Positions 1 through 7,388 of a stretch of DNA of 64,000 bases are shown here, in pieces. Source of the DNA: an uncultured Collinsella sp. (GTDB taxonomy: Bacteria; Actinomycetota; Coriobacteriia; Coriobacteriales; Coriobacteriaceae); contig UQKW01000001.1 of NCBI GenBank assembly GCA_900541885.1, positions 124,001 to 188,000 of the forward strand, given 5' to 3'. Under the pieces are notes generated by a model that was given only the letters and a program-made list of their open reading frames with translations, searched no databases and had not been told where the DNA came from. Every line of letters starts with the position of its first letter. Within the stretch, counting starts at the first letter, position 1. Position numbers and translations under genes: made by a program.

Positions 1-1
1 T

Positions 2-1147
2 AAGACGGGACGCTACAAACGATCCCCAACTTATACGGTTCACTGCAAGACTAAAACAGAGGCAAAGGCTGCAATGCAGGCCAAGCTGGCAGAAATCAAC
101 TCTTCTGGCACGGTCTCTAAAACTAAAAAGCCAACTCTGCTTGCATCCTACTGCTGGGCCTTTCATGAAAATAGGGACACCGAGCTTGCGCCAACGAGCT
201 ATGAAAGAGAAGCATACGATTGCAGGCATATCGAAGACCTATTCGGTGCGTTTCAGACAATTGAGGGGCTGACTCCCGATCTAATCGAAGAAACATATGC
301 CGAAGCTCGTCGCACGGGAAAATACAAGCCATCGGAGCTTGTGCGGATCAACGCGAAGTTGCGTCAAATTCTCTCGAATGCAGTCGCGAAGCGAATAATT
401 GACCGAAACCCCTGCGCTACCGTTCACGTTCGCAGACCACGCAACAAAAGAGAATCACTGACAATCGACCAGGTAGCTACCCTATGCACACATCTTCAAC
501 ACATTAAGCTCACCGCCGAAGCTGTTGGTACGCTAGTACTAGTGTATACGGGTATGCGGAAAGGCGAGATGTTGGGCCTCGAATGGCGCGATTGGGACCC
601 TGCCAATAAAACCTTGAAAATTGACAGGCAGTACACCAACGACCATGAACTGAGGGCACCCAAGTCACAAGAAAGCCAACGCAAAATCCCCGTTGGAGAA
701 ACCTTGGCCGAACGTCTTCAATCATGGTCAGCCATACAAAAAGAGCTCCTGGCCTCTCTGGGGCTGTCCCAGACTGGCAGAACTCCCATCATTAGCGATA
801 TTGCCGTCGAGCAAGGGGTCCCTACTGTCTGTCACATGAAAAACTACATCTTCAACCATTGGTTTCGCGATTTCGCAGTTAGCTGCAATCTTGGAATCTA
901 TGAGCCGAACAATTCGACTGGCGGAAAGCTATATAAGGGCATCTGCCCGCATCAGCTCAGGCATTGTGTAAGCACTTTTATGCTGGCGAACGGATCGGAC
1001 GTTAGAAGCGTGCAAGGTATTCTTGGCCACGCGGACCCCAATATCACGCTCAAAACGTATACAAGCCTCGTTCAACAATCAGAAATAAAAGCAGTTAAAG
1101 GCTACGAAGCCTTCATCAACGCCTATATACAGAGAAGCGAGAAATAG
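2..1147 (+). CDS. Tyrosine recombinase (integrase), 5' end outside window
   Basis: Site-specific recombinase that would integrate and excise the mobile element on the left of this window. The reading frame is open from base 2, and the residues before the first internal ATG (base 74) look like the end of an arm-binding N-terminal domain, so the true start lies upstream. A core-binding segment leads into the catalytic domain: Arg in the GMRKGE motif, a downstream Lys region, HQLRH, GHAD and the Tyr nucleophile in KTYTS. All five usual active-site elements are visible, so it is probably functional. Codon use is lower in GC than the chromosome to the right, fitting acquired DNA. The attachment site cannot be identified because only one end of the element is seen. 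Confidence 0.93.
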   Translation, partial: KTGRYKRSPTYTVHCKTKTEAKAAMQAKLAEINSSGTVSKTKKPTLLASYCWAFHENRDTELAPTSYEREAYDCRHIEDLFGAFQTIEGLTPDLIEETYAEARRTGKYKPSELVRINAKLRQILSNAVAKRIIDRNPCATVHVRRPRNKRESLTIDQVATLCTHLQHIKLTAEAVGTLVLVYTGMRKGEMLGLEWRDWDPANKTLKIDRQYTNDHELRAPKSQESQRKIPVGETLAERLQSWSAIQKELLASLGLSQTGRTPIISDIAVEQGVPTVCHMKNYIFNHWFRDFAVSCNLGIYEPNNSTGGKLYKGICPHQLRHCVSTFMLANGSDVRSVQGILGHADPNITLKTYTSLVQQSEIKAVKGYEAFINAYIQRSEK

Positions 1148-1220
1148 CATGTTTTTCATTCATCGTTTCATCAATAATATTACGGTACTATGCTACTATT
1201 TCCGCAGGTAGATGCTTTAT

Positions 1221-1248
1221 TTGATTGACATCTATTGAGTTTTAATAC
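1221..1248 (+). promoter_or_regulatory. Sigma-70-type promoter for the excisionase gene
   Basis: TTGATT at 1221-1226, a 16-nt spacer, then TAATAC at 1243-1248. It lies in the AT-rich gap after the integrase and reads toward the excisionase-like gene. Seen by eye only. Confidence 0.45.
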
Positions 1249-1291
1249 ATGCTAAAGCTGTCAGATGGCTACGCATGTAGTCATAGAAACC

Positions 1292-1343
1292 GGCCCCCCA
1301 AGTGCTTATGAACCTGGTAAGTCTTACAAGCACAGGGAGGGCC
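1292..1343 (+). promoter_or_regulatory. Leader hairpin before the excisionase gene
   Basis: GGCCC at 1292-1296 pairs with GGGCC at 1339-1343 and GTGCTT at 1302-1307 pairs with AAGCAC at 1328-1333. A small GTAAG/CTTAC hairpin sits inside. It ends 22 nt before the start codon, so it may act as an attenuator or control translation of the downstream gene. The function is inferred. Confidence 0.4.
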
Positions 1344-1365
1344 CTCATTGAAAGGATAGCTCATC

Positions 1366-1611
1366 ATGGCTACTCCAAAGATTAGCACTCAGGCGTCCAC
1401 ACCGACTTTCCCCACTGGTGCCGCTCAGTGCGATCGGTTGCTCCGCGTTAACGATATCCGCGAACTTACTGGCTGGAGCGAAAACACCGCACGCAAGTTT
1501 ATGAGAGAGTCCGGCAAGCTCATCCAAATCCATCGTTCTAATTACATGTTTGAAAGCTCGTTCTACGAGCTTTTCAAGCAGCTTGAAGGTCGTACCGCCC
1601 ACCTTGATTAG
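1366..1611 (+). CDS. Excisionase-like small DNA-binding protein
   Basis: An 81-residue protein with one helix-turn-helix-like segment in the middle (residues about 25-50, containing LLRVNDIRELTGWSENTARK), the arrangement of MerR/Xis-type excisionases. Its position just after the integrase fits a recombination directionality factor. A Shine-Dalgarno-like AAAGGAT lies 8 nt before the ATG. Its stop codon is followed at once by the ribosome site of the next gene, so the two are probably co-transcribed. The family is recognised by size, motif and place, not by specific residues. Confidence 0.65.
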   Translation: MATPKISTQASTPTFPTGAAQCDRLLRVNDIRELTGWSENTARKFMRESGKLIQIHRSNYMFESSFYELFKQLEGRTAHLD

Positions 1612-1620
1612 GTGGTAAAC

Positions 1621-2007
1621 ATGAGCGAGCTTCCGTCGATTTCCGACATATTTAGCGATGATGCTACTGAGCAACGAGAGATTACGGGAAAAATGGATAA
1701 GGCTATTTTTATTTCAGTGCCCGAGTGGGCGTGCTGCGTCACCACCGTTGCCGCCGAGCGTCTCATCCTCGGCCTTGTATGGAAGTTTGGAAAACCTTCC
1801 AAAAACAAACGGCCCATGGGCTTCTGCGCTAAAAGCAAATGGATTGAGGATCACTACCGCCTGAGTAAGAACACTATATCCCGGGCCTATACCTCTCTGA
1901 AGGATAAGGGGTATATTCAAAAAGTTGGTGATGGCAGCTGGATGCTTAATTACGCCGCAATCTACCGCGCCGCGATTGAAAACGCTTGGGAGCCTCCGAA
2001 ACTTTAA
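1621..2007 (+). CDS. Winged-helix protein of the mobile element
   Basis: A 128-residue protein. The stretch from about residue 65 to 105 (WIEDHYRLSKNTISRAYTSL, then a KDKGYI wing) looks like a winged helix-turn-helix of the GntR or replication-initiator kind. I chose the ATG at 1621 over the GTG at 1612 because AGGTGG at 1611-1616 is well placed for it and would overlap the earlier start. Place and fold suggest a role in element replication or regulation. No catalytic motif is visible, so its specific function is unknown. Confidence 0.6.
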   Translation: MSELPSISDIFSDDATEQREITGKMDKAIFISVPEWACCVTTVAAERLILGLVWKFGKPSKNKRPMGFCAKSKWIEDHYRLSKNTISRAYTSLKDKGYIQKVGDGSWMLNYAAIYRAAIENAWEPPKL

Positions 2008-2048
2008 GCCCACAAACCGACTATCGAGGTCGTGAGAGTCGGTCACCG

Positions 2049-2336
2049 TCAGGATGCCCACAAGAACATGCCGCGGATGTAAAATGAAGCAGGGTCGAAC
2101 CGAAACAGTTCCCGGACAATTGGCGTCCGGCCAGACACTTCGATTCGACCCTTTCTCATGCCTGTATCTAAAATACTCCCACAATCATTCTCGACATCTT
2201 TAACGCCCTCACCTCCTGCCACCAACACGCCGTAGACGCTATTTACAACGAATCGATATGGCCGCCCGTTCTTTAAGGCACGTGTTACCATGAAAACGTG
2301 CGGTATTTCTCCAACCGAAAACCTGCGTGAACGCAT
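2049..2336 (-). CDS. Possible small hypothetical protein
   Basis: A 95-codon frame (a shorter start at 2291 gives 80 residues) in the gap between the winged-helix gene and the coiled-coil gene, convergent with the former. The codons look ordinary and the translation is not low-complexity (it contains YRFVVNSVYGVLVAGGEGV). No good ribosome binding site is seen before either start and I recognise no family. If it is not a gene, 2008-2444 is non-coding apart from the next ribosome site. Confidence 0.3.
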   Translation of the reverse strand: MRSRRFSVGEIPHVFMVTRALKNGRPYRFVVNSVYGVLVAGGEGVKDVENDCGSILDTGMRKGRIEVSGRTPIVRELFRFDPASFYIRGMFLWAS

Positions 2337-2459
2337 GACTTGAGACGCCTTTTAGAACTCACCGATCGCAGGGCGAACACAAATCAACAGCGGCCGTGCA
2401 TTGTTCCCAGCCATATGGCATGGCGGAGCCATGCCCGTTGTTGATTGGAGTGCCGCACC

Positions 2460-3029
2460 ATGGCAGACGAGAAGAAAATCAGGGAGATCTACGGCGTGAA
2501 GTCCGTCCTCGATGAGGCCGCCGAGCGGATCGAGGCGACGTGGCGGGAGAAGCTGCTGCGCGAGACGGGCGACCTCAGAACCGAGAACGCGTTGCTCAGG
2601 GCCCAGCTCGACGAATTCAACCGCAAGCTCGTCGAGGCGAGAGACCGGAACGAAAGACTTGAGGCCGACTGCAATGAGCGGGTCGCCTTTATCGAGGAGA
2701 AGTTTGAACTCGATACCGCGAGCCTCGAGCTCGAGAACAACGAGCTTCATGCCGCGAGCGTCAGATACCTCGCCGATGCCAGGGAGCTCGACAGGCAGGT
2801 CGTCCAGCTCCATGCCGAGGCCGTGGCCATGGTCGATGAGATCGAGCGCCTGCGCGGCGAGCGTGACGCCGCGCTGAAAGCCCAAGCCGAGTTGAACGAC
2901 GCACTCCTGGCCCAGCGCGACCTGATGGCCGAGGTCGCCGCCCTCAAGGACCGCCTCGCTGCAACCGAACAGCGGGCGGCCGTGGCCGAGGCTAAGGTCG
3001 AGGTCATGACCAAGATGAAGGACGAGTAG
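2460..3029 (+). CDS. Coiled-coil protein of unknown function
   Basis: A 189-residue, highly charged protein that is almost wholly heptad-like (repeated LE, AE and RNERLE patterns from residue 15 to 180), so it should form a long coiled coil. There is no signal peptide or membrane helix. The ATG at 2460 is preferred to the TTG at 2445 because GGAG at 2447-2450 is its ribosome site. It converges on the metallophosphoesterase operon. Its higher GC and codon use resemble the phosphoesterase genes and differ from the low-GC recombination genes, so the element looks composite. No family is recognised. Confidence 0.7.
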   Translation: MADEKKIREIYGVKSVLDEAAERIEATWREKLLRETGDLRTENALLRAQLDEFNRKLVEARDRNERLEADCNERVAFIEEKFELDTASLELENNELHAASVRYLADARELDRQVVQLHAEAVAMVDEIERLRGERDAALKAQAELNDALLAQRDLMAEVAALKDRLAATEQRAAVAEAKVEVMTKMKDE

Positions 3030-3071
3030 CCCCGCGCTTCTCCTGTCAGGCTACTGATTTCTAGGAATCTT

Positions 3072-3809
3072 CTAGAGCGCTTCCAGAAGGCTCCTAGAAC
3101 CGGGCGTAGCATCTTCGATCGGCACGATGTCTTGGTAGATCAAGCGATGCCCGGCGTCGAGCCATTCGTCACCGTGGTAATGTCCGAAGAACCAGGCGCA
3201 GTAATCGAGCCGTCCGTCGAGCTCGCCCAGGAAGGTTTGCAGCGGATCCCCGCGGTACTCACGTCCGCGTTCGCGGCACAGCCCCTCAGCAAGGGCGGCA
3301 GGAGCCTCGTGAGTCACAACGTGGTCGACTTTCCAGCCCACGCGGTCGAGCGAGGCGCGGCAGTGCTCCATCTCTTCCTCGCTCGGCATCTCCTCGGGCC
3401 ACCAGCTCCTCCCCTCCCTGCGATACAGCCTGTCGTTGCTCGCGGCACCGCCCATGGCAAGGACCGTGAGCCCGTCGATGTCGAACACCTCTCCGCGCAT
3501 CAGGTGCAGCACGTGCGGTCGCGCCTCATGGACGAGGCCGCCGTTCCACTCCCGCACCGGCAGTTTTGCCAACATCCGGTGGTTCTCGTGGTTGCCGTCT
3601 ACGAAACACGTGGTCCACGGCTTCGACTCGAACCAGTCGAGCCAGTATTTCTCGGCGTTGGATCCATCCCAGACAAAGCCGAAGTCGCCGGCCACGATCA
3701 CCACGTCATCGCGCGTCAGGGTCCGGCCCAGCGGCCAAGACTTGGAGGTAAACCGGCTGGACCCGTACTCGGCCCTGCCGTGCACGTCGCCCGTCACATA
3801 GACCGTCAT
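3072..3809 (-). CDS. Metallophosphoesterase, third of an operon
   Basis: A 245-residue calcineurin-like phosphoesterase. It begins MTVYVTGDVHGR (motif D-x-H), then VAGDFGFVWD (GD-x-x-x), VDGNHEN (GNH-E/D), VVTHEAP and FFGHYHGDEW (GH-x-H), the five metal-binding blocks of the superfamily in order. The substrate is unknown. The start is the ATG at 3809, which overlaps the previous stop by one base (TGATG), so translation is probably coupled. It is closely similar to the second gene, so the pair arose by duplication. It is the last gene of the operon and converges on the coiled-coil gene. Confidence 0.88.
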   Translation of the reverse strand: MTVYVTGDVHGRAEYGSSRFTSKSWPLGRTLTRDDVVIVAGDFGFVWDGSNAEKYWLDWFESKPWTTCFVDGNHENHRMLAKLPVREWNGGLVHEARPHVLHLMRGEVFDIDGLTVLAMGGAASNDRLYRREGRSWWPEEMPSEEEMEHCRASLDRVGWKVDHVVTHEAPAALAEGLCRERGREYRGDPLQTFLGELDGRLDYCAWFFGHYHGDEWLDAGHRLIYQDIVPIEDATPGSRSLLEAL

Positions 3810-4534
3810 CAGTACGCACCCCACGGCAGGAGTTTGTCCCCGAGCCCCACGATCCGGTCATACAGCACCGTGTGCCGTTCGTCCGGATTGCCGTCTCGGT
3901 GAAAATGTCCGTAATACCAGCGCTTGTAGTCCAGGCGGTCCTCGAGCTCGTCGAGGAATCCGGTCAACCGGTCCACATCGGGGCGTTCCCAGCCTGGGTC
4001 CGGGTAGAGCGTCGGCGAGAGCATGCGCGTGGCGCAGGTATGGGTGATGACGCAGTCGACCTTCCAGCCGACCTCGTCGAGCCTTGCCCGCGCGGTATCG
4101 AAATCGCGCTCGTCCGGGAGCTCCTGAGGCCACCAGCTGGAATACGGCACGCGGTATTCCCTGTCCACGCTCGTGGCACCGCCCATGGTGAAGATTGTCG
4201 AACCGTCGAGCTCAAAGACCTCGCCGCGCGTCAGGCGCCGAATAGACGAAGTATCCGACAGGCGTTGCGTCAGCCCGCCGTGCCACGGTTCCATGGGACG
4301 CTCCTCCCAGTGGTCGAAGCGCTCGTGGTTGCCGTCGACGAACAGTACCGTGTAGGGGCGCGACTCCAGCCAGGCGATGTCGGCGCATTCCTCGGCAGAA
4401 AAGTCCCACGGAAAGCCAAAGTCACCGGCAACGATGAGATAGTCGTCGCTGGTAAGACTATCGCTGAGCTCCCAGTCGCGGAGCTTTTGCATGTCGAGCC
4501 CACTGTGGATGTCGCCCGTCACATAGACCGTCAT
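3809..4534 (-). CDS. Metallophosphoesterase, second of an operon
   Basis: A 241-residue calcineurin-like phosphoesterase and paralogue of the third gene. Both begin MTVYVTGD and share VAGDFGF, VDGNHE and the arrangement SSWWPQELP versus RSWWPEEMP. The metal-binding blocks GDIH, VAGDFGFPWD, DGNHERF, VITHT and YYGHFHRDG are all present. The start ATG at 4534 overlaps the preceding stop by four bases (ATGA). A longer in-frame extension upstream is only a shadow of the first gene. Possible nucleotide or protein phosphatase; the substrate cannot be read from sequence. Confidence 0.88.
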   Translation of the reverse strand: MTVYVTGDIHSGLDMQKLRDWELSDSLTSDDYLIVAGDFGFPWDFSAEECADIAWLESRPYTVLFVDGNHERFDHWEERPMEPWHGGLTQRLSDTSSIRRLTRGEVFELDGSTIFTMGGATSVDREYRVPYSSWWPQELPDERDFDTARARLDEVGWKVDCVITHTCATRMLSPTLYPDPGWERPDVDRLTGFLDELEDRLDYKRWYYGHFHRDGNPDERHTVLYDRIVGLGDKLLPWGAY

Positions 4535-5169
4535 CGGATCACCTCTTCCCTCTTGTACGCCGCCAGCTCGCGCTCGACCTGCCTGCCGCCGGTCTCGTTG
4601 ACCCACCAGGGCCATTTCACCCGGCCGCACGGCTCGTCGACTCCGGCGAACCATTCCCTCAGCCCGTCGAGGCTCACCGGGGAGTGCCCGTTGGCGTCGC
4701 AGCCCACGTCGTAGCGCAGGAGCCCCTGCTTGCGGTTGAACTCGTTGTACGCGCCGCCGCTGCTGTGGATGTGCCCGTGGAGGTGCCACGACCCATGGTT
4801 CATGCCCTGCCAGTCGGCCATGGGGTAATGGCTCAGGACGATCTTCTGCCCGTCGATCTTGAGCACGCAGATCGGCGGCTCCACGGTGAAGGCGCCCGCG
4901 ACCGCCGGCTGGGTCCAGTCCTTGTCATGGTTTCCCGGGACGAGGTGGATGCGCCTGCAGGCGATCCGCTTGCGCAGCCCGTAGGCGTCCTGGGCGGTCA
5001 TCTTGAATGAGAAATCCCCCAGGATGTAGAGCTCGTCGTCCACGGCAACCCTGCCGTTGATGTTGTCGACGATGGCGTCGTTCATCTGCCAAATCGTCTC
5101 CCACGGGCGGTCGGTGAACTTCAGCACGTTCTCATGCCCGAAGTGGGTATCGCTGGTAAACCAGATCAT
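4531..5169 (-). CDS. Metallophosphoesterase, first of an operon
   Basis: A 212-residue calcineurin-like phosphoesterase of a shorter, different subtype (MIWFTSDTHFGHENVLKF, YILGDFSF, LVPGNHDKDW, VLSHYPMADW, HLHGHIHSS). It resembles the phage and YfcE-like 'hydrolase' phosphoesterases. The start at 5169 has AAGGAGA 7 nt upstream. The earlier in-frame start at 5262 lacks one. It is the first gene of a tightly overlapping three-gene operon, and having three different phosphoesterases in one mobile-element operon suggests a shared defence or nucleotide-processing job. That role is inference. Confidence 0.87.
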   Translation of the reverse strand: MIWFTSDTHFGHENVLKFTDRPWETIWQMNDAIVDNINGRVAVDDELYILGDFSFKMTAQDAYGLRKRIACRRIHLVPGNHDKDWTQPAVAGAFTVEPPICVLKIDGQKIVLSHYPMADWQGMNHGSWHLHGHIHSSGGAYNEFNRKQGLLRYDVGCDANGHSPVSLDGLREWFAGVDEPCGRVKWPWWVNETGGRQVERELAAYKREEVIR

Positions 5170-5335
5170 ATTTATGTCTCCTTCTGTCGCTAAAAAACGT
5201 TCTCCTTCGAGGTCAGGAGACGTTTTATGAGCGACATGAGGTGCATATCCCTCATGTTTCAAGCTCCAATCTGTCGGATTTGCTCGGATAAAAGTCTAAG
5301 GCTTCGATAGCAAGCACAATTTGATTTTTGAATTA

Positions 5336-5365
5336 TGGACGAATTCCTCGTCAGGAGGGTAAAAT
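5336..5365 (+). promoter_or_regulatory. Promoter for the antisense RNA of the candidate toxin locus
   Basis: A -35-like TGGACG at 5336-5341, an 18-nt spacer and -10 TAAAAT at 5360-5365. The same 5' sequence that follows it (CGGCAGCCC...GGGCAGAGCC) also follows the -10-like TAGAAT on the opposite strand (5629-5624), which supports both as real starts. Confidence 0.5.
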
Positions 5366-5371
5366 AATGCC

Positions 5372-5458
5372 GACGGCAGCCCAAGTTGTAGTGAGCTGGG
5401 CAGAGCCGTTGCTTAACGAAGTTAGGTCATCGTCTTAGCGACGGTGACCTTTCTTTTT
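5372..5458 (+). ncRNA. Candidate antitoxin antisense RNA
   Basis: Predicted RNA of about 87 nt from the promoter at 5336-5365. It begins with a stem (CGGCAGCCC at 5374-5382, GGGCAGAGCC at 5398-5407). It ends in an intrinsic terminator: AGGTCATCGTC at 5424-5434, loop TTAGC, GACGGTGACCT at 5440-5450, then TTTCTTTTT. The terminator overlaps the last codons and stop of the small toxin-like gene on the other strand, so the two transcripts are complementary over at least 24 nt. The U-tract is the complement of the toxin's lysine codons. This convergent arrangement is that of par/fst-type type I systems. No expression evidence is available. Confidence 0.5.
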
Positions 5459-5560
5459 GGGCTTCGAGCCCTGCTTAAGTGCCTTGGAAAGGCCGACAAG
5501 GGCCGTGAGGAGCGAGACCATAGCGGTCAGGAGCTTCACGAACTCGGTGAAATCGGTCAT
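5435..5560 (-). CDS. Small hydrophobic-basic peptide, candidate type I toxin
   Basis: A 41-residue frame with a near-perfect ribosome site (GGGAGGTGA, 5 nt before the ATG). The peptide starts MTDFTEFVKLL, continues as one membrane-spanning segment (LLTAMVSLLTALVGL, residues 10-24) and ends in a basic tail (KQGSKPKKKGHRR). This is the shape of Fst/TxpA/holin-like type I toxins, which insert in the membrane. In its leader, CCTCC at 5584-5580 can pair with GGAGG of the ribosome site, so translation may need leader refolding. No homologue could be searched for. Confidence 0.6.
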   Translation of the reverse strand: MTDFTEFVKLLTAMVSLLTALVGLSKALKQGSKPKKKGHRR

Positions 5561-5750
5561 GGGCATCACCTCCCATCAAATGGAGGGCTCTGCCCGGCAC
5601 GAGGGCTGCCGACAGCAAGGATGATTCTATCAGAGCGGCTGACTCCCGCCCGATATTACCATCCCACCGCGCCTGTGCAAAAAAGAGGGCCGCCAAACAG
5701 CGACCCTCCAGCGAAAGTGCACGTTATTTAGATGTGACGTTTATATCAAA

Positions 5751-6170
5751 TTATCTAACTTGATAGTTGCAACGCCACGTTTCCACGGATCCAACCCCAA
5801 TAGCTTGAACCTGAGAAAAATATTCACCGCTAGAACCAGTAGCGCGAGTATTAACCCAAGTTGGCGGTAGGGTACTATAGGAATTTCGAAAAGATAGCGA
5901 CTTGTAATCCCTGTATACAATTCGATTATCCACTGATTGACCATTCAATAATCCCGAAAAAGTCCAATATACATTCAAGACCCTTTCACTGTTTGCACGA
6001 CGAGCAGTGGAGCCGGAAGCAAATAGAAGATCATTAGATAGTGAAGCAACCGGTTGAACATCGTTTCTCATATTGCAGACGATCCCGTCTGCAAAGCCTG
6101 CAGCCGGAAAGCACAAGCAAACAAAAAGGAAAATAGGACCTAGAATTACTTTAATCTTTGTGCTACCCAT
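5751..6170 (-). CDS. Small secreted protein A (novel paralogue pair)
   Basis: A 139-residue protein with a clear Sec signal peptide (IKVILGPIFLFVCLCFPAAGFA, cleavage near residue 29) and a mature part of about 110 residues rich in Asn, Ser, Arg and Tyr. It shares with its upstream neighbour the blocks ARRA-x2-E-x-VL, Y-x2-L-x-F-x-NSYS and the C-terminal CNYQ-x-R, so the two are diverged paralogues. I chose the ATG at 6170, with AGGTGGA just upstream, over the GTG at 6179. It is the second gene of a two-gene unit 19 nt apart. I recognise no family; a secreted toxin or bacteriocin-like factor is possible but unproven. Confidence 0.72.
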   Translation of the reverse strand: MGSTKIKVILGPIFLFVCLCFPAAGFADGIVCNMRNDVQPVASLSNDLLFASGSTARRANSERVLNVYWTFSGLLNGQSVDNRIVYRDYKSLSFRNSYSTLPPTWVNTRATGSSGEYFSQVQAIGVGSVETWRCNYQVR

Positions 6171-6189
6171 TAAATCCACCTACAATCGA

Positions 6190-6588
6190 TCAACGTGTTT
6201 GATAATTGCACTGAAATACTTTCATCGTTCCGTCAACCCTGCATGTGGGGCAAGGATATGTAAAACTCGTTCGACATGTATCCGGATAAATACGGCTGTA
6301 GCTATTCTTGAAGGTGAGTCGTTTGTATGTTGGATACATTAAGGGATTATTATGGGCAGTGTTATTAAAACAGTAAAATGAATAATACGTATCAAGGACA
6401 TCTTCTTGCATAGCGCGCCTTGCTATAGAGGTCTTATCAAACAAAGACACCTCTGAATAAGTCCCAACGGCAGGTGCATCATGATTGACGGTCAATCCAA
6501 AAGACGGAGTCGCAGCAAAAGTTAGTGATAAAAAGATGATCGATGCTGAGAGTATCATTAACTTACGGATAACGGAATTAGCTGTCAT
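6190..6588 (-). CDS. Small secreted protein B (novel paralogue pair)
   Basis: A 132-residue protein with a signal peptide (KLMILSASIIFLSLTFAATPSFG, cleavage near residue 31) and a mature region with four or more Cys (FYCFNN, DTCRTS, YPCPTCR, FQCNYQTR). Disulfides are therefore likely outside the cell. The C-terminus matches protein A (CNYQ-x-R). GGAGGAGTC lies right before the ATG, a very strong ribosome site. It is the first gene of the pair and divergent from the membrane protein gene at 6663 across a 74-nt AT-rich promoter gap. The family is unknown. Confidence 0.72.
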   Translation of the reverse strand: MTANSVIRKLMILSASIIFLSLTFAATPSFGLTVNHDAPAVGTYSEVSLFDKTSIARRAMQEDVLDTYYSFYCFNNTAHNNPLMYPTYKRLTFKNSYSRIYPDTCRTSFTYPCPTCRVDGTMKVFQCNYQTR

Positions 6589-6662
6589 GACTCCTCCAAT
6601 CCTATTGGATAAAACTGCTATTATATTAATATATTTTTATCAGCACTCGAAAGGAGTGGCCG

Positions 6663-7109
6663 ATGAGCGGTAGAAGAATCGTCTTGAATGTACTTATGGC
6701 AGTAGCACTGGTAACGCTCTTGGTCTTCTCCTACTCATACATGAATCAGCCAAGATTTGGATATGCTTTATACGCTGTTTTTTCCGGCGAAACAACTTAC
6801 AACACTTACAACACTATAGGCTTCATTGACGCACTCTTTTTCTATGTAGTCGGCCCCGTATCAAGCGAGCTGATCGCTTTTGTTGTCAGCTACAACCTGA
6901 ATCAACAAAGCCAAACTCACTCAGCGACTTCGGCCAAACAAGGAATCAATCTCTTCGTAATAATGATAATTCTGCAAATTGCGACTGTGTTGATTATCGC
7001 CCTGACCGCAACAAACGTTTTGAAGTATGAGTACGGACTCGTCGCAAGCTGCCTCATGGCAATTGCCGCGGGTATAGCGGTTTCGTATACGACACCGGCA
7101 AAGAAGTAG
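6663..7109 (+). CDS. Four-helix membrane protein, possible immunity-type partner
   Basis: A 148-residue integral membrane protein with four predicted helices (about 6-25, 53-78, 95-116 and 122-142) and a polar loop rich in Ser, Gln and Thr between helices 2 and 3. AAAGGAG lies 6 nt before the ATG. It is divergent from the two secreted proteins and shares their promoter region. Size and layout resemble bacteriocin immunity proteins, but no family motif supports that and it could equally be an unrelated membrane protein. Low GC like its neighbours, so probably acquired with them. Confidence 0.65.
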   Translation: MSGRRIVLNVLMAVALVTLLVFSYSYMNQPRFGYALYAVFSGETTYNTYNTIGFIDALFFYVVGPVSSELIAFVVSYNLNQQSQTHSATSAKQGINLFVIMIILQIATVLIIALTATNVLKYEYGLVASCLMAIAAGIAVSYTTPAKK

Positions 7110-7124
7110 CTCAACTAACAGGGC

Positions 7125-7199
7125 CTATTTGGAATCCGAATCGTCCATGGAGCCGTCGATGCCGGTTTTGGTGTCGTCCGTATTGGAATCGTCATCCTT
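7125..7199 (-). pseudogene. 3' remnant of an acidic-tailed gene
   Basis: On the minus strand the frame ending at TAG 7127-7125 reads KDDDSNTDDTKTGIDGSMDD followed by SDSK and stop. This is a typical acidic, polar protein tail with no start of its own. It runs directly into the 42-bp palindrome at 7200, where it is cut. It is most simply the last 25 codons of a gene destroyed by the event that made the palindrome. Confidence 0.35.
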
Positions 7200-7291
7200 G
7201 GGGCTTATAGGACAAAATGTGTGTCTGCTTTAGGGGCATCGGCGCAGGTCGATGCCCCTAAAGCAGACACACATTTTGTCCTATAAGCCCC
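7200..7291. repeat. Perfect 42-bp palindrome with 8-nt loop
   Basis: Left arm 7200-7241 and right arm 7250-7291 are exact reverse complements over 42 bases, from GGGGCTTATAGGACAAAATG outward; the loop is GCGCAGGT. There is no U-tract on either strand. It lies between the acidic-tail remnant and the end of the relaxase gene. A perfect arm of this length is unusual in bacteria and marks a recombination, transposition or assembly event. Confidence 0.97.
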
Positions 7292-7388
7292 GATCAATTC
7301 ATACTCCTCATCCTCGCCGAATTGCGAGTATGGCAGAATCGGCACTGGATGGCAGTGCGCTAGGGCACCGACGATAGGCTTTCCAAAA

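Larger units (their letters stand above)
5360..5629. repeat. Inverted copies of a promoter-leader element flanking the toxin locus
   Basis: The plus-strand block 5374-5407 (CGGCAGCCC, 15 nt, GGGCAGAGCC) recurs inverted at 5586-5611 (GGCTCTGCCC, 7 nt, GGGCTGCCG). Each copy follows a -10-like box (TAAAAT at 5360-5365; TAGAAT on the minus strand at 5629-5624). Both convergent transcripts therefore carry the same folded 5' end. Confidence 0.65.

Noticed and set aside
2352..2885. Antisense frame over the coiled-coil gene
   Set aside because: A shadow: the plus strand has a ribosome site and a coherent heptad pattern; the minus frame has neither.
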